From assembly GCA_018105865.1 (NCBI GenBank), contig CM030862.1, positions 8,965,579-9,029,578 of the forward strand: a stretch of 64,000 bases of DNA, written 5' to 3'. Both the position numbers and the translations under genes were made by a program. A model generated the notes under the pieces. The model was not told the origin of the DNA, searched no databases, and was given only the letters and a program-made list of their open reading frames with translations. This document shows, one piece after another, positions 13,801 through 22,281 of the stretch. The stretch is from Metaphire vulgaris. Its lineage: Eukaryota; Annelida; Clitellata; Crassiclitellata; Megascolecidae. Position 1 is the stretch's first letter. Every line of letters starts with the position of its first letter.

Positions 13801-13932
13801 ATTGAAAACGTTGACGCAAGTGAAATAGTGACCGCCACTGTTGACCCAAACATCGAAAACTTATATTCGAGTATGCTGGCAAATCGTCCTCTTCCAGTTA
13901 ATGCGATTTATACTGATCTGGTGAATGTGTAG
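4433..13932 (+). CDS. Two-Ig-domain type I membrane receptor with alternative tyrosine-rich tails (left copy), spliced
   Basis: I do not recognise a named family. The model is signal peptide (4433-4493), V-like Ig (6718-7059), second Ig-like domain (7827-8225), transmembrane segment (8426-8533), and one of three terminal tail exons (13033-13238, 13383-13585, 13730-13932). Every intron is phase 1 and every junction keeps the frame. The mature protein would be about 340 residues, at the cell surface with a tyrosine-bearing cytoplasmic tail. The 4.5-kb intron before the tails holds LINE fragments, an ATT microsatellite and a GC-rich block. A paralogue lies inverted at 22.3-32.3 kb. By architecture it resembles immune or allorecognition receptors; that role is inference. 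If the transmembrane exon is not spliced, the frame ends at 8553 with a very short tail. Confidence 0.8.
6315..6553. mobile_element. Old TIR element with ACCCA/GGGTT tract
   Basis: The ends CAGAGTTGTCCATGG and CCATGGACATCTCTG enclose CCCAACCCA-type repeats. The inverted counterpart at 25879-26129 shows it was present before the duplication. A related copy at 47224 has a clean 8-bp duplication. Confidence 0.65.
6718..7059 (+). CDS. Left receptor exon 2: V-like Ig domain
   Basis: The exon is 342 nt, with acceptor TCTCTAG and donor G|GTAAGG. It shows the Ig signature: Cys in MSFKCKTS, Trp in IRQWLHQR, and the Cys of the F strand in NAGTYICAIE, with a LYLND E-strand-like segment before it. The exon starts with FCHVIETPQN and ends with AELIVLG. 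The stretch between Trp and the KSGSGELYL motif is where it differs most from the inverted copy. Confidence 0.88.
7827..8225 (+). CDS. Left receptor exon 3: second Ig-like domain and stalk
   Basis: The exon is 399 nt, the same length as in the inverted copy, with acceptor CTTGTAG and donor GAC|GTTAGC. Visible are Cys in RAECTVGFSG, Trp in PKMEWRHHQ and Cys in SVSCKTYFD, an Ig-like C...W...C pattern. An extra Cys near the start (TEPSC) and a Ser-rich stalk (TSEGSVSSQHTDR) precede the membrane exon. Confidence 0.82.
8426..8533 (+). CDS. Left receptor exon 4: transmembrane segment
   Basis: After acceptor CTTTCCAG comes the hydrophobic run LMFALACTVALIITGLLVYY, then the stop-transfer cluster RKRKKR. 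The donor A|GTAAAAC (phase 1) splices in frame to any of the three tail exons. No charged residue lies within the membrane segment, so pairing with a DAP12-like adaptor is not indicated. Confidence 0.85.
8665..9300 (-). mobile_element. Non-LTR retrotransposon 3' fragment (RTE/CR1-like)
   Basis: On the minus strand, broken frames give RT C-terminal wording such as IETRIGIAKTAF, QQFEFFGHLARKDGLENI and GNPWSPT. The 3' end carries a GAAGAAG-type terminus right at the end of the inverted-repeat arm. Confidence 0.75.
9302..10228 (-). mobile_element. Second non-LTR retrotransposon fragment, 5' truncated
   Basis: Minus-strand frames encode RT thumb and connection sequence: LLDKVTEESEKKGLRI, VTYCSESWTLNKENERRIEA, and KTNEWVLEQAGKTRSLL. 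One frame change occurs near 9532, and the copy ends in a GAACA pentamer run. It starts abruptly near 10228, as 5'-truncated LINEs do. Confidence 0.8.
10738..10819. repeat. (ATT)n microsatellite
   Basis: An uninterrupted ATT run of about 27 units. Confidence 0.95.
10930..12897 (+). other. GC-rich block, probably a degraded transposable element
   Basis: Base composition jumps well above the surroundings, and CpG is frequent. Open stretches encode charged, gag-like sequence (KALRKQIDAAARLEARAEVT; later an acidic stretch ending at 12897) but stops interrupt them. Diverged internal repeats are visible: the 'cgcccggttaccagg' module near 11240 recurs near 11645, and the 'accaccgataacgac' module near 11297 recurs as 'accaccgctaacgaa' near 11700. 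I recognise no enzyme domain. It lies in the intron before the tail exons. Confidence 0.5.
13033..13238 (+). CDS. Tail exon a: cytoplasmic tail with tyrosine motifs
   Basis: Acceptor CTTCAG is followed by GA ACA TTC, which joins CAA A from the transmembrane exon to give Q-R-T-F. The frame is open to TAG. It contains VQYENEE, NYENVYSSM and AIYFEL: four tyrosines, with YSSM and YFEL separated by 11 residues. This copy differs from b and c at several positions (extra Ile, Ser for Pro). Confidence 0.8.
13383..13585 (+). CDS. Tail exon b
   Basis: The acceptor TTTTTTCAG and phase match those of tail a. The tail contains VQYENEDG, NYENVYSSM and NAIYTELTNV, then the stop. Tyr contexts are YEN (Grb2-like YxN), YENV, YSSM and YTEL. 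YSSM-x11-YTEL has ITAM spacing with Met in place of Ile/Leu. Confidence 0.82.
13730..13932 (+). CDS. Tail exon c
   Basis: This exon has the same splice phase and length class as tail b. The middle motif is changed to NIENLYSSM, removing the YENV tyrosine, and the end reads IYTDLVNV. The VQYEN and YSSM-x11-YTDL tyrosines are kept. It is the last of the three; a possible AATAAA at 14097-14102 lies downstream. Confidence 0.82.
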
Positions 13933-14904
13933 TCTCTTTCATCAGCATTCGGGAATGAGGCCAGTTTTGATAAATTTCTGGAATACGTCAACTTCGGTGA
14001 CATCGAAACAACGGAGAACCTTTAGTACTAGAAACAAAAAAGCATTATATTTCTTAACTCAAACTATGTCCTTTTGGAGCTTTTACTTTTTCTCGCAATA
14101 AAGTACTTCGGATGCGGACAGAAGCTATTCAGAAACTTTTCGCCTGTTGCATCGCCCTGTGGACAAAAAATTCATTATTCTCGAAATATTATTATTTATC
14201 AAAACATCAAAATCAAGTTTTATTTCAGTTTCAAATGTCTGTCTAATCGAACATTTTCGGTGTTTCTGAGATAAATAGTCTTCATTTTAAAAAAATAAGA
14301 ACAGATTTGCCACAAACACTGTTTTCCAAGAAAGTGCTCAAAATGTAGGCATAGCCTGGTATAGGTATGCTGCATTTACGAAACCTAATAATAAATGAGA
14401 TTCTTGTGAACTTATTGAACAATATAGGCCCTACCCTAAAACATTATCAAGCTGTGAGCACAAAGAAAGGTTGGGGAGAAACCGTTCTTTTGAAGAACTG
14501 TGATATTTCTTCGTAAGGCCCTGAGAAGAATATAAGCTCCTGCCATACTTTGGTTCTTCCTCTGACATCAGTATCCGCTCTCAGATGTAGAAAAGACACC
14601 GCAGCTGCTCTCTACTGTTCTTCTTATCATTTGTAGAAAAACATAGGCTGTATTTGAAATAAAGTGACAATTGGTGCAAAATTCCTCGGAAGAACTTCCC
14701 CGAGGAGAAACGATAACGTGTATTTGATGCCGACTCCTAAATGAGGCAAAGAAAAGATAAGAAGAGCAAAGCTGAATAGCTGAGAAGAGCCAACGGTCGA
14801 CAATAGGAGGGTCGACATCAGAATAAAATCAACAATATGTGTCACAAATTAGCCTACGGTGCCGGGTGCTACTATAGCTGCCATTGGAGATTCTTGGCTG
14901 ATGG
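13933..14904. other. No gene recognised; possible polyadenylation region
   Basis: AT-rich DNA with AATAAA at 14097-14102 that could serve the tail exons. No coding signal or repeat is recognised. Confidence 0.35.
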
Positions 14905-14912
14905 GTTTCAAT

Positions 14913-15137
14913 CATGGAGGTATTATCCCAGGAGACGGTATTACGTCATTTTTTAGCCCAGGCTGCGTGAAGCCAGTAGCGCGTAAGCTAAATGGTTAGC
15001 GGACATCTTGGTAGACCCAAGTCATGTGTTAGCGGCCATCTTCGTAGACCCAAACTGTGGCTGCCGTCTGGGAATTTCCCAGCTAGTCGGCTTCACCGAA
15101 ATGACGTAATGCCGTCTCCAGGGATATTACTTCCATG
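14913..15137. mobile_element. TIR element, family B (CATGGAGGTATTATCCC ends)
   Basis: Inverted ends of about 45 bp (catggaggtattatccc; the other end reads gggatattacttccatg). The exact 8-bp flanking duplication 'gtttcaat' indicates hAT-type insertion. A second copy is at 18674. Confidence 0.85.
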
Positions 15138-16189
15138 GTTTCAATAGGTCTTAAGAGCATATTGAGGTTTTGCAGTACGCTCATCATAGCTAAACTACCG
15201 AGAGGCAACAGATAGCAAGCATCAGAACAATACTTCTGATGATTTACTTCACTTAAAGACAATCCGATACAATTAACTGGTGTGATAAGCTGAACATTTA
15301 TTTTTGCATTGAACTATATTTGACGCTTTAATAATTTAACAGCAATATTGTACTTCCAAAAATATCAATAATTGAATTCTTTTGCTGACAATATTGCTGT
15401 TTGTCAAAACTGGTTCTCTTTCAAAAAGAAAGCTGTCACAATCCCTGTCATTGAAGTCAATGTGAAGATTGTACAAATGTTTCCCCATAGAAATATAAGC
15501 TCTCACACACAACCACCAAGACGCAATAATAAATTGAGATGTTTTGACCAATATGTCTAATTCTATCACCACCGTTGTCGCTGATCTGGCTATGTAGAGA
15601 TTCGAGCTTAGTCAGTCATTCTGTTGCTATCAGAAATGTTGATGGATTGAGATGTTCGTATGACACGTCGATCAAGGCATGGGTGAACTTGAAATTTTCT
15701 ACTCAGCGCTTCAGACAGATACTCAGTTCCTTATCAGGGCGCTATATAAATTGACAACTTTAAAATTCAGATTCCGGGTTAGATGTTTCTGGTTTTAAAA
15801 GGTAAGATCGCAGTAAATGAAGCTATACATTGACTGTCAACTTTCGAATTCAGAAGACACACGATGATGACGACGACGACGACGACGATGATGATGAAAA
15901 AATTACACCTCTGTCGTTGCTTTCTTGCACAAAATCTAATTAGGCGCCTACTAGCCGTACATATACAGTGTAGTTGAGAGGTCTATGCCTGTATTTCAAC
16001 AGCCTGTCACTGCATAACCTATCTGAATACAGTCGGTCAAATATTACTCTGAGCACATTAGTAGTTATTTATCCAACATAAGCTTCCCTTAAAATGACAA
16101 ACGATCGAAATCATTTTGTAACATTTGCTTTATTCCGAATACAACAAGCAAATCGTGAATATGTCATTACTTATGAATATAACTAATTA
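15138..16189. other. No gene recognised
   Basis: AT-rich DNA with a short GAC/GAT microsatellite at about 15865-15897. Opposing short ORFs near 15336-15572 have no recognisable features. Confidence 0.4.
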
Positions 16190-16700
16190 CTAGAAAGATG
16201 CTCGCTTCGCTCGCGCTCGCTTCGCTCGCAGTGCAGGATAATACTAATCCAATACCTATACCTAATACCCAATCATTGAATTCATGAACAACATTTCAAT
16301 GATGTACTGTACATACGCCACCTAGCCAAGCTCTGCGCCACGTAATAATTAGGCCTATGTACGTTAAAATCACGCAACTGTGACCATTTGTGACGCTGTA
16401 CACGTATTTTTTGTGTACGTTAAAATGTACGTTAAAATTGCGCAACTACCTCAAGCTACGAACAATTGTTACCAATAGCAACGTCGTCGCACGCCCTCGC
16501 ACGCCCACCCCTCTGACGCTGCAATGACTCGACTAAACCGTGCTAAACTACGAACAATTGTTACCAATAGCAACGTCGTCTTCGAACATCGCCCACCAAC
16601 GCATCGCGACGTAAGGACTAAACCGTCTACCAATAGTCAACCAATCAGAACGCTTGAAGGTAACAGACATACAGAATAAGGATTTTAATATTATAGATAG
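16190..16700. repeat. Hairpin and direct-repeat unit, possible non-autonomous transposon
   Basis: Two GCTCGCTTCGCTCGC palindromic modules lie back to back at about 16201-16231. A stretch 'acaattgttaccaatagc' occurs twice (about 16460 and 16553), and 'tgtacgttaaaat' occurs repeatedly. No coding sequence is seen. Confidence 0.45.
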
Positions 16701-16752
16701 TAAGACAAAGGATTGACAAGAGTATAGGTAGGGTCTTCACTTGCAGACCAAA

Positions 16753-16931
16753 CAGTGGCGGCTCCACCGGGTGAAGCCGGGGGGGCCCTGCCCCCTATTG
16801 AGTGCCTGCCCCCCAGTGCCCCCTGTTGGGACCCTATACTTAATGCTACATACATTAAACAACAAATGGTTGCCCCATGATTGCCACCCCAACGCCCCCC
16901 CCCCATTTGCCAAATCCTAGAGCCGCCACTG
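16753..16931 (-). mobile_element. hAT-like MITE, family C (CAGTGGCGGCTC ends)
   Basis: The inverted ends CAGTGGCGGCTCC and GAGCCGCCACTG are flanked by agaccaaa and acaccaaa (8 bp, one mismatch). Orientation is opposite to the copies at 18151, 49355 and 62052. Confidence 0.85.
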
Positions 16932-17758
16932 ACACCAAACAAATCACTATCTGAGTAAATATGTATACATGATTTCAATAAAAGAGCCAGATGAAAACAG
17001 CTGCTGACATGCTCGTAACATAAGGCATGTGCTACAAAGAACATTGAGTCAATAAGTCCAAAATATAGGTAAATAATGTGCATATATAAGGGAGAGACTT
17101 TGATCATTATACAATGCTATAATGCTGATGATGTTTATCTAGACTCGATTTAAATGTCATTATTAAAATTTATGTCAGTATCAGTGCAAATGAAACCGTT
17201 AAAGTAATCCCAATATCATTAGAATGATTAACATACAATTATTTTCAGTATGTCTCAATCTGCCTCAAATAGAAAGCTGACTGTTATTTTTGCGGGCCCC
17301 TAATAGTAAAACGACAGATACTAATATGCCAGTCAGAGTTATACTAATATTGACTGAAAGATATCACATTTTTCGAAATTATAGATCCTAGGATATTGCT
17401 GCAAAAATATTAGAACAGAACTTAAATAGCGAAAGCGAAAATGTTCATTGCGGTCGCAGCTAGTAGGCTATATAGTCGATAGGTTGACATCGTTACATGA
17501 ATATTTCCTTTTAACTTGAGAAGTTCTCTCAAGACCTTCTAAAGGGAGGATGGGGTTGTTATGCGTGGTCGATTGAAACGTATTCTGATATCTGGAACAT
17601 CGCAGTCCTTGGGATCGGAGGCTCACAAAAGGCTCTCGCTTGGTTAATATCCAAGTATACGGTTCCGTCCACTGGAATTTCCTTCATCAAACATAACAAC
17701 GTCATTAGAAATCGTGGCGAAACTGCAGCCTATTGTCAATGGGCTAGTTACGTCATCG

Positions 17759-17972
17759 TGGGCGCCCATATAAATTTTTCCAGGAGGGGGAAAGACATAA
17801 TGGTCATGGCTATGCCACATAAATTTTTCCAAGAAGGGGCAAAACACGTCTTAACACAATGGTCACAGTTAATGTTTTAGCAAGGTTTTCAAATTTCAAT
17901 AAGAAACATTGGCATTTTTATTTTCCAGGAGGGGCAAGTGCCCCCTCTTGCCCCAATGTGCGGGCGCCCATG
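17759..17972. mobile_element. Short TIR element with GGGCGCCCAT ends
   Basis: Both ends carry TGGGCGCCC-type inverted sequence. The flanks share 'tacgtcatcg', a direct match of 8 to 10 bp, so a hAT or Mutator-like target duplication is possible. Confidence 0.65.
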
Positions 17973-18150
17973 TACGTCATCGCGGCTACCTTTGCTTAAA
18001 AACCTGACGGAATTGTCACGGTTGCTTGACCTTTGATACTTTTCTCTACATCGATTTAATATTTAAACGCATTTCTGAAGCTGTTTGCATCAATCATTGA
18101 AACAACGCCTTTCGCAGGACGCAGAGAATTATAATCCAAGCGCCTGTAGA

Positions 18151-18334
18151 CAGTGGCGGCTCCAGGATTTGGCAAGTGGAGGGGCCGTTGGGGTGTCAAC
18201 TTCTAATCATGGGGGCCAACCATTTGTTGTTAGGTATGTAGTATTAAGTATAGGGTCCCAACAAGGAGGGCCACTGGGAGGCCAGGCACTCAATAGGGGC
18301 ATGGGCCCCCGGGGCCCCTGTGGAGCCGCCACCG
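18151..18334 (+). mobile_element. hAT-like MITE, family C
   Basis: The ends CAGTGGCGGCTCC and GGAGCCGCCACCG are flanked by the exact 8-bp duplication 'cctgtaga'. Confidence 0.88.
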
Positions 18335-18673
18335 CCTGTAGATCATTATTAATAGAGGGCAAAGGAATAGATCAGAGTTCGCCATTAGCGGTCGACAGAA
18401 TTTAAATGGTGGGCACTACGCTAGCGCTATAGAACCTACCTAGCGTCAGAAATTATCACATGTTTGCTAACCTAAATCTAGCATTCACTAAACACGTATA
18501 TAAAAGTGGCAAGCAAAAACTAACAGAGGCATTAGTCGTATTACGAAGAGCTTCATTATGTGGCACTCTATCACTGCTTTTGTATGTCTACTCAAGACAT
18601 CAGTGATACGATAGACAGCAGAATTATTACAGGCAAAGTTTCCCATATTCAGGTTTTGAGCATTGGGACTGGT

Positions 18674-18882
18674 CATGGAGGTATTATCACAGGAGACGGC
18701 ATTACGTCATTTCTAGCCCAGGCTGCGTGAAGCCAGTAGCGCGTAGGCTAAAAATAGTACCTCCATGTAGCGCGAAGGCTGTTAGCGGACATTTTGGTTG
18801 ACTCAAACTGTGGCTGCCGTCTGGGAATTTCCCAGGTAGTCGGCTTCACCGAAATGACGTCTCCAGGGATAATACCTCCATG
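18674..18882. mobile_element. TIR element, family B, second copy
   Basis: The same ends and internal wording as 14913-15137; the flanks ggactggt and ggagtggc match at 6 of 8 positions. This copy is older or more degraded. Confidence 0.78.
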
Positions 18883-18885
18883 GGA

Positions 18886-19135
18886 GTGGCACTGATCTCC
18901 GGTCTCGTAGGCATACAGCGACGCGGCTGGAATTCGCCACTAGCCTAGATTTGGTTGCCAGCCAAACGTCTAGGCCAGCGCTTAGCTTCGCAACTGAAAG
19001 CCGGTCCTCATTTTTATACTACCGCCTTCCAGCGAGCAATGCTGGGTCGACGTTGGGGGCTCCAGCAGGGCTTGAACCCGTCCCGTCAGCGTGCCTGTCC
19101 AGCGTGTAACCACTTCTGCCATCTTCCTCCCCATA
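18886..19135 (-). mobile_element. tRNA-derived SINE, family 1
   Basis: Read on the minus strand, the head GGAAGATGGCAGAAGTGG resembles a pol III A box and GGTTCAAGCCC is a B box. A family body follows. Related copies are at 59660-59930 and 49030-49170. It does not fold as an intact tRNA. Confidence 0.7.
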
Positions 19136-19413
19136 TGACTATTAAGAACGTGTTATAAATCACTATTACCGAGTTCTGATGCTTGCGTTCTGTTGACATA
19201 ATTTCCGAGACTGTATCTAAACATGCCATAAATAGAATGCATATTCGTCACGATAATTCGCTTCAGTACGGTCGTTATTCATTTCAAAAGAATATTTCGT
19301 AACTGCTTTTAATTAATATATCTTAACTAGTTTATGGTAAAACATTGTATGACCAATTTACATTCAACAGTAATCCGGCCTTTTATTTTCGCTTATATAA
19401 TATACTATATTAG

Positions 19414-20335
19414 ACATCCAGATCTACGCGGATTGTCTGCCGAGCGAGACGGATTGTCTTCGAGATAAAATGGTTGATGCTATTCTCAAGGTCGGCAAGT
19501 GGATGGAAGAAAATCGGTTGATGATGAATCTTAGTAAGACCGAGTTTCTGTGGGTGTCGACCCCAAGGAGGAAGCATCACATCATGCGGGATCCGATCCT
19601 AGTGGCCGGTACTGCGGTTCACCCGGCCGTTGAGCTTCGTCTTCTCGGAGTTCGGCTGGACGAGACACTCTCATTTGTCGGACATATCGGTCAGCTGACT
19701 GGGTGTGTTGTTATTACCAACTGCGAAGAATCAAGGAGGTACGGAGATATCTTCCGACAAGCACGACGGCAATGCTTGTTCGGGCAATGGTGTTGCAGAG
19801 AATCGATTATTGCAACAGTGTCCTCCTTGGTCTACCTGAAACACAGCTCGGCCGGCTGCAGAGGGTGATGAATGCGTCGGTCAGGCTGATATACAGACTC
19901 AGATCGAGGGAACATGTCACTCCGCTACTGAAAAACGAACTACACTGGCTGAAAGTACCAGAGAGGATTACATACAAGCGGTGTATGCTGTCGTTCCGTG
20001 CGCTTAACGATCCAACGTGTCCTGAATACCTTTCACACTTCTTTCACAGACAATCGCTGACGGAAAGATGTCATCAATTACGGTCGAGCAGCCGTGTTCT
20101 TCTGGCGGTTCCACGTCCTGCGAAGACGCCAAAGTTTGGCGAGCGTTCGGTTGTAAGGGGAAATCCGCGGCTGTGGAACGCTCTACCGGACATTGTAACC
20201 TCGTCGAACTCCTACGATCAATTCGCGAAGAACTTGAAGACATATCTATTTGCGACTTCTTATGAATGTTAAATATGTACAGCGCCTTTGACTTTGTAGA
20301 CGCCATGCGTACGGCGCTATATAAATTGTCTGAAT
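19414..20335 (+). mobile_element. Non-LTR retrotransposon RT fragment (CR1/L2-like)
   Basis: Starting just after an IQIYAD-like remnant of the RT catalytic motif, the frames encode WMEENRLMMNLSKTEFLWVS, then after a frame change RLQRVMNASVRLIYRLRSRE, LHWLKVPERITYKRCMLSF and NPRLWNALPDIV. It ends with 'gcgctatataaattgtctgaataata', a typical tail of these elements. The 5' end is truncated. Confidence 0.88.
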
Positions 20336-20540
20336 AATAATATATATATTATATATATATATATATATAATAACTACAACAGAGCTATATAAATTGTCAG
20401 ACTAATAATACCTAAAACTGATTCTTTAGTATTCCTGCTCAACTAACCAGGGAAATTCATATTGCGCTCTGCATATAACGGACACTCCTTCGAGCTGCCT
20501 GCCTTCGGTGCTTCGGAAAATTATACAAAGTAAAACCGAA

Positions 20541-21025
20541 CGAAATTAGTGTGGATTAGATTAAAGTCAATTAAATGATAGCTAACTGGACGCTCAGAAA
20601 GGAAGACATAAAGAGATTGGAGGCATTCGAAATGTGGATGTGGCGAAAAATGGAAAAAATCAGATGGACGGAAAGGAAAAATAACAAACGAAGAAGTATA
20701 GAAGAGAAGAGAAGAAAAGCCTAATTAACACTATTCGTACTAAACAAAAGAAGTGGATAGGCCATGTTCTGAGAGAAGAATCGTGCCTACTAAGAGAAGT
20801 ACTAGAAGGAAACATGAATGGGAAAGCACAGAAAGGGCGACCAAGGACATCGATGCTGGAGTGGATGTTCGACACTACGGAAAAAACAAGTATTCAGCCC
20901 TGAAGATAAAAGCTCAAGATAGAGAGGAGTGGCGACGCTGGAGTATGGAACCTGTCTTTGGACAGAGCACCTGAAGAAGAAAAAGAAGAAGAAGAAGAAG
21001 AAGAAGAAGAAGAAGAAGAAGAAGA
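20541..21025 (+). mobile_element. LINE 3' fragment ending in (AAG)n
   Basis: Broken frames read KEDIKRLEAFEMWMWRKMEK and later REEWRRWSMEPVFGQST, a LINE C-terminus, running directly into an AAG microsatellite (20983-21025). Confidence 0.75.
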
Positions 21026-21879
21026 ATTGCAATATATCCAGGGCGCGATTTGTAGGGGAAGGGGGAATCTCTCCACCACTGCCCAACTGCATCCCTCTAC
21101 TGCTACATCCCCACCACTACACCCCCCCACTGCTACATTTCCTAACAACTACATCTCCCAAGCTCGACATATCCCCACTGCTCCAGGTCACAAATCGCAC
21201 ACTGAGTATATCTAACAATAAATACATACGCCTAAAAGCGAACTGCTGAATTTTGAGTAGGTTCACATTACTATATTACCAAGAAGTCTCTGTTTTTGTT
21301 TAGCCTTTGGGCCTTCGGTGCTTCGGAAACTGAAACTACTCTAACATTTTCCAAACAACAAAGTTTTCAAACCGGTATAATTTTCATAGCAGGCGAAGTT
21401 TTTATGCAAAATCTGAACTGTTCTTACTAGATTGCTTTTTGTTGACTTCTGCATAAAGACCCTCTGAATTGTCATGAGCAGTAACGTCGGTTTCTTGTCC
21501 TATTATTTTAGCAAATACAAAAACAACTCTTAAAATTAATTATTGTTACCTTTGAAAATTCATTTTCTTAGAAGAACGTAGCTTTGTAAGCATCACAAAC
21601 TGCATATTAACACTGGCATATACCGGAGTTCATAGAATGTGGAAAAACAATCAAACATTCGTGAAAATGGATCAGCAAACATGTTTCATTCTTATATCTT
21701 TCTATTTCTTATTTTAGCATATCCCTTCTTGCTGCTCTAAAGCTGACTATACAAATATACAGCATACAATGATGGCACATCCGCTACAGATAATACTTGG
21801 AGATATAATTCGAATTTATTAAAACTAGATTCTATTATGCTCTCGACGTATTCCTCTTTCCAGGTATTTTAATGTCCGT
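21026..21879. other. No gene recognised
   Basis: AT-rich spacer of the inverted duplication. I looked here for a minus-strand tail exon belonging to the right receptor and found none. Confidence 0.45.
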
Positions 21880-22098
21880 ATAGTTGTACTAAGGGGAGAA
21901 TAATTACTCAGAACAGTAATAATGAGGGAAGAATATCAGGAAGAAAGACAAAAGAGAGACCAAGGAAGCCGCTACTGGACTGGATGATGAAAACAGATGC
22001 ACAGCGTCACAAGACCTATGCAGAAATCAAAGAAGAAGCAAGACGCAGAGAGGAATGGAAACAATGGAGCCCTGAACCTGCCCCAGGACAGAGAACAC

Positions 22099-22188
<90 letters not shown>

Positions 22189-22189
22189 A
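21880..22189 (+). mobile_element. LINE 3' end running into (GAT)n
   Basis: Frames read KTDAQRHKTYAEIKEEARRR and WKQWSPEPAPGQRT, then an uninterrupted GAT run (about 22098-22189). The LINE end lies at the inner boundary of the right arm. Confidence 0.75.
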
Positions 22190-22281
22190 GTTGTAGCACA
22201 TCTTATACTGTTACGCGCATTGCATTTGGCATTAATGACAGTTAATTTAGGACTATATGAATACATGATAACGAAATACAA

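Larger units (their letters stand above)
13033..13932 (+). repeat. Tandem triplication of the tail exon with its 3' splice site
   Basis: The units start at 13033, 13383 and 13730 (periods about 350 and 347 bp). Each repeats the preceding intronic segment (tatcggtcatttatg...), the acceptor, the exon and the stop. The copies differ by point changes rather than frame breaks. Confidence 0.92.

Noticed and set aside
18886..19135. Functional tRNA genes at the A/B-box sequences
   Set aside because: The promoter boxes are present but the cloverleaf is not, and the same body repeats in several copies, so these are SINEs.
21972..22281. Poly-Asp, poly-His, poly-Met, poly-Ser and poly-Ile ORFs (also at 41832-42080 and 57454-57657)
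   Set aside because: All frames of a GAT microsatellite are open; no protein is implied.
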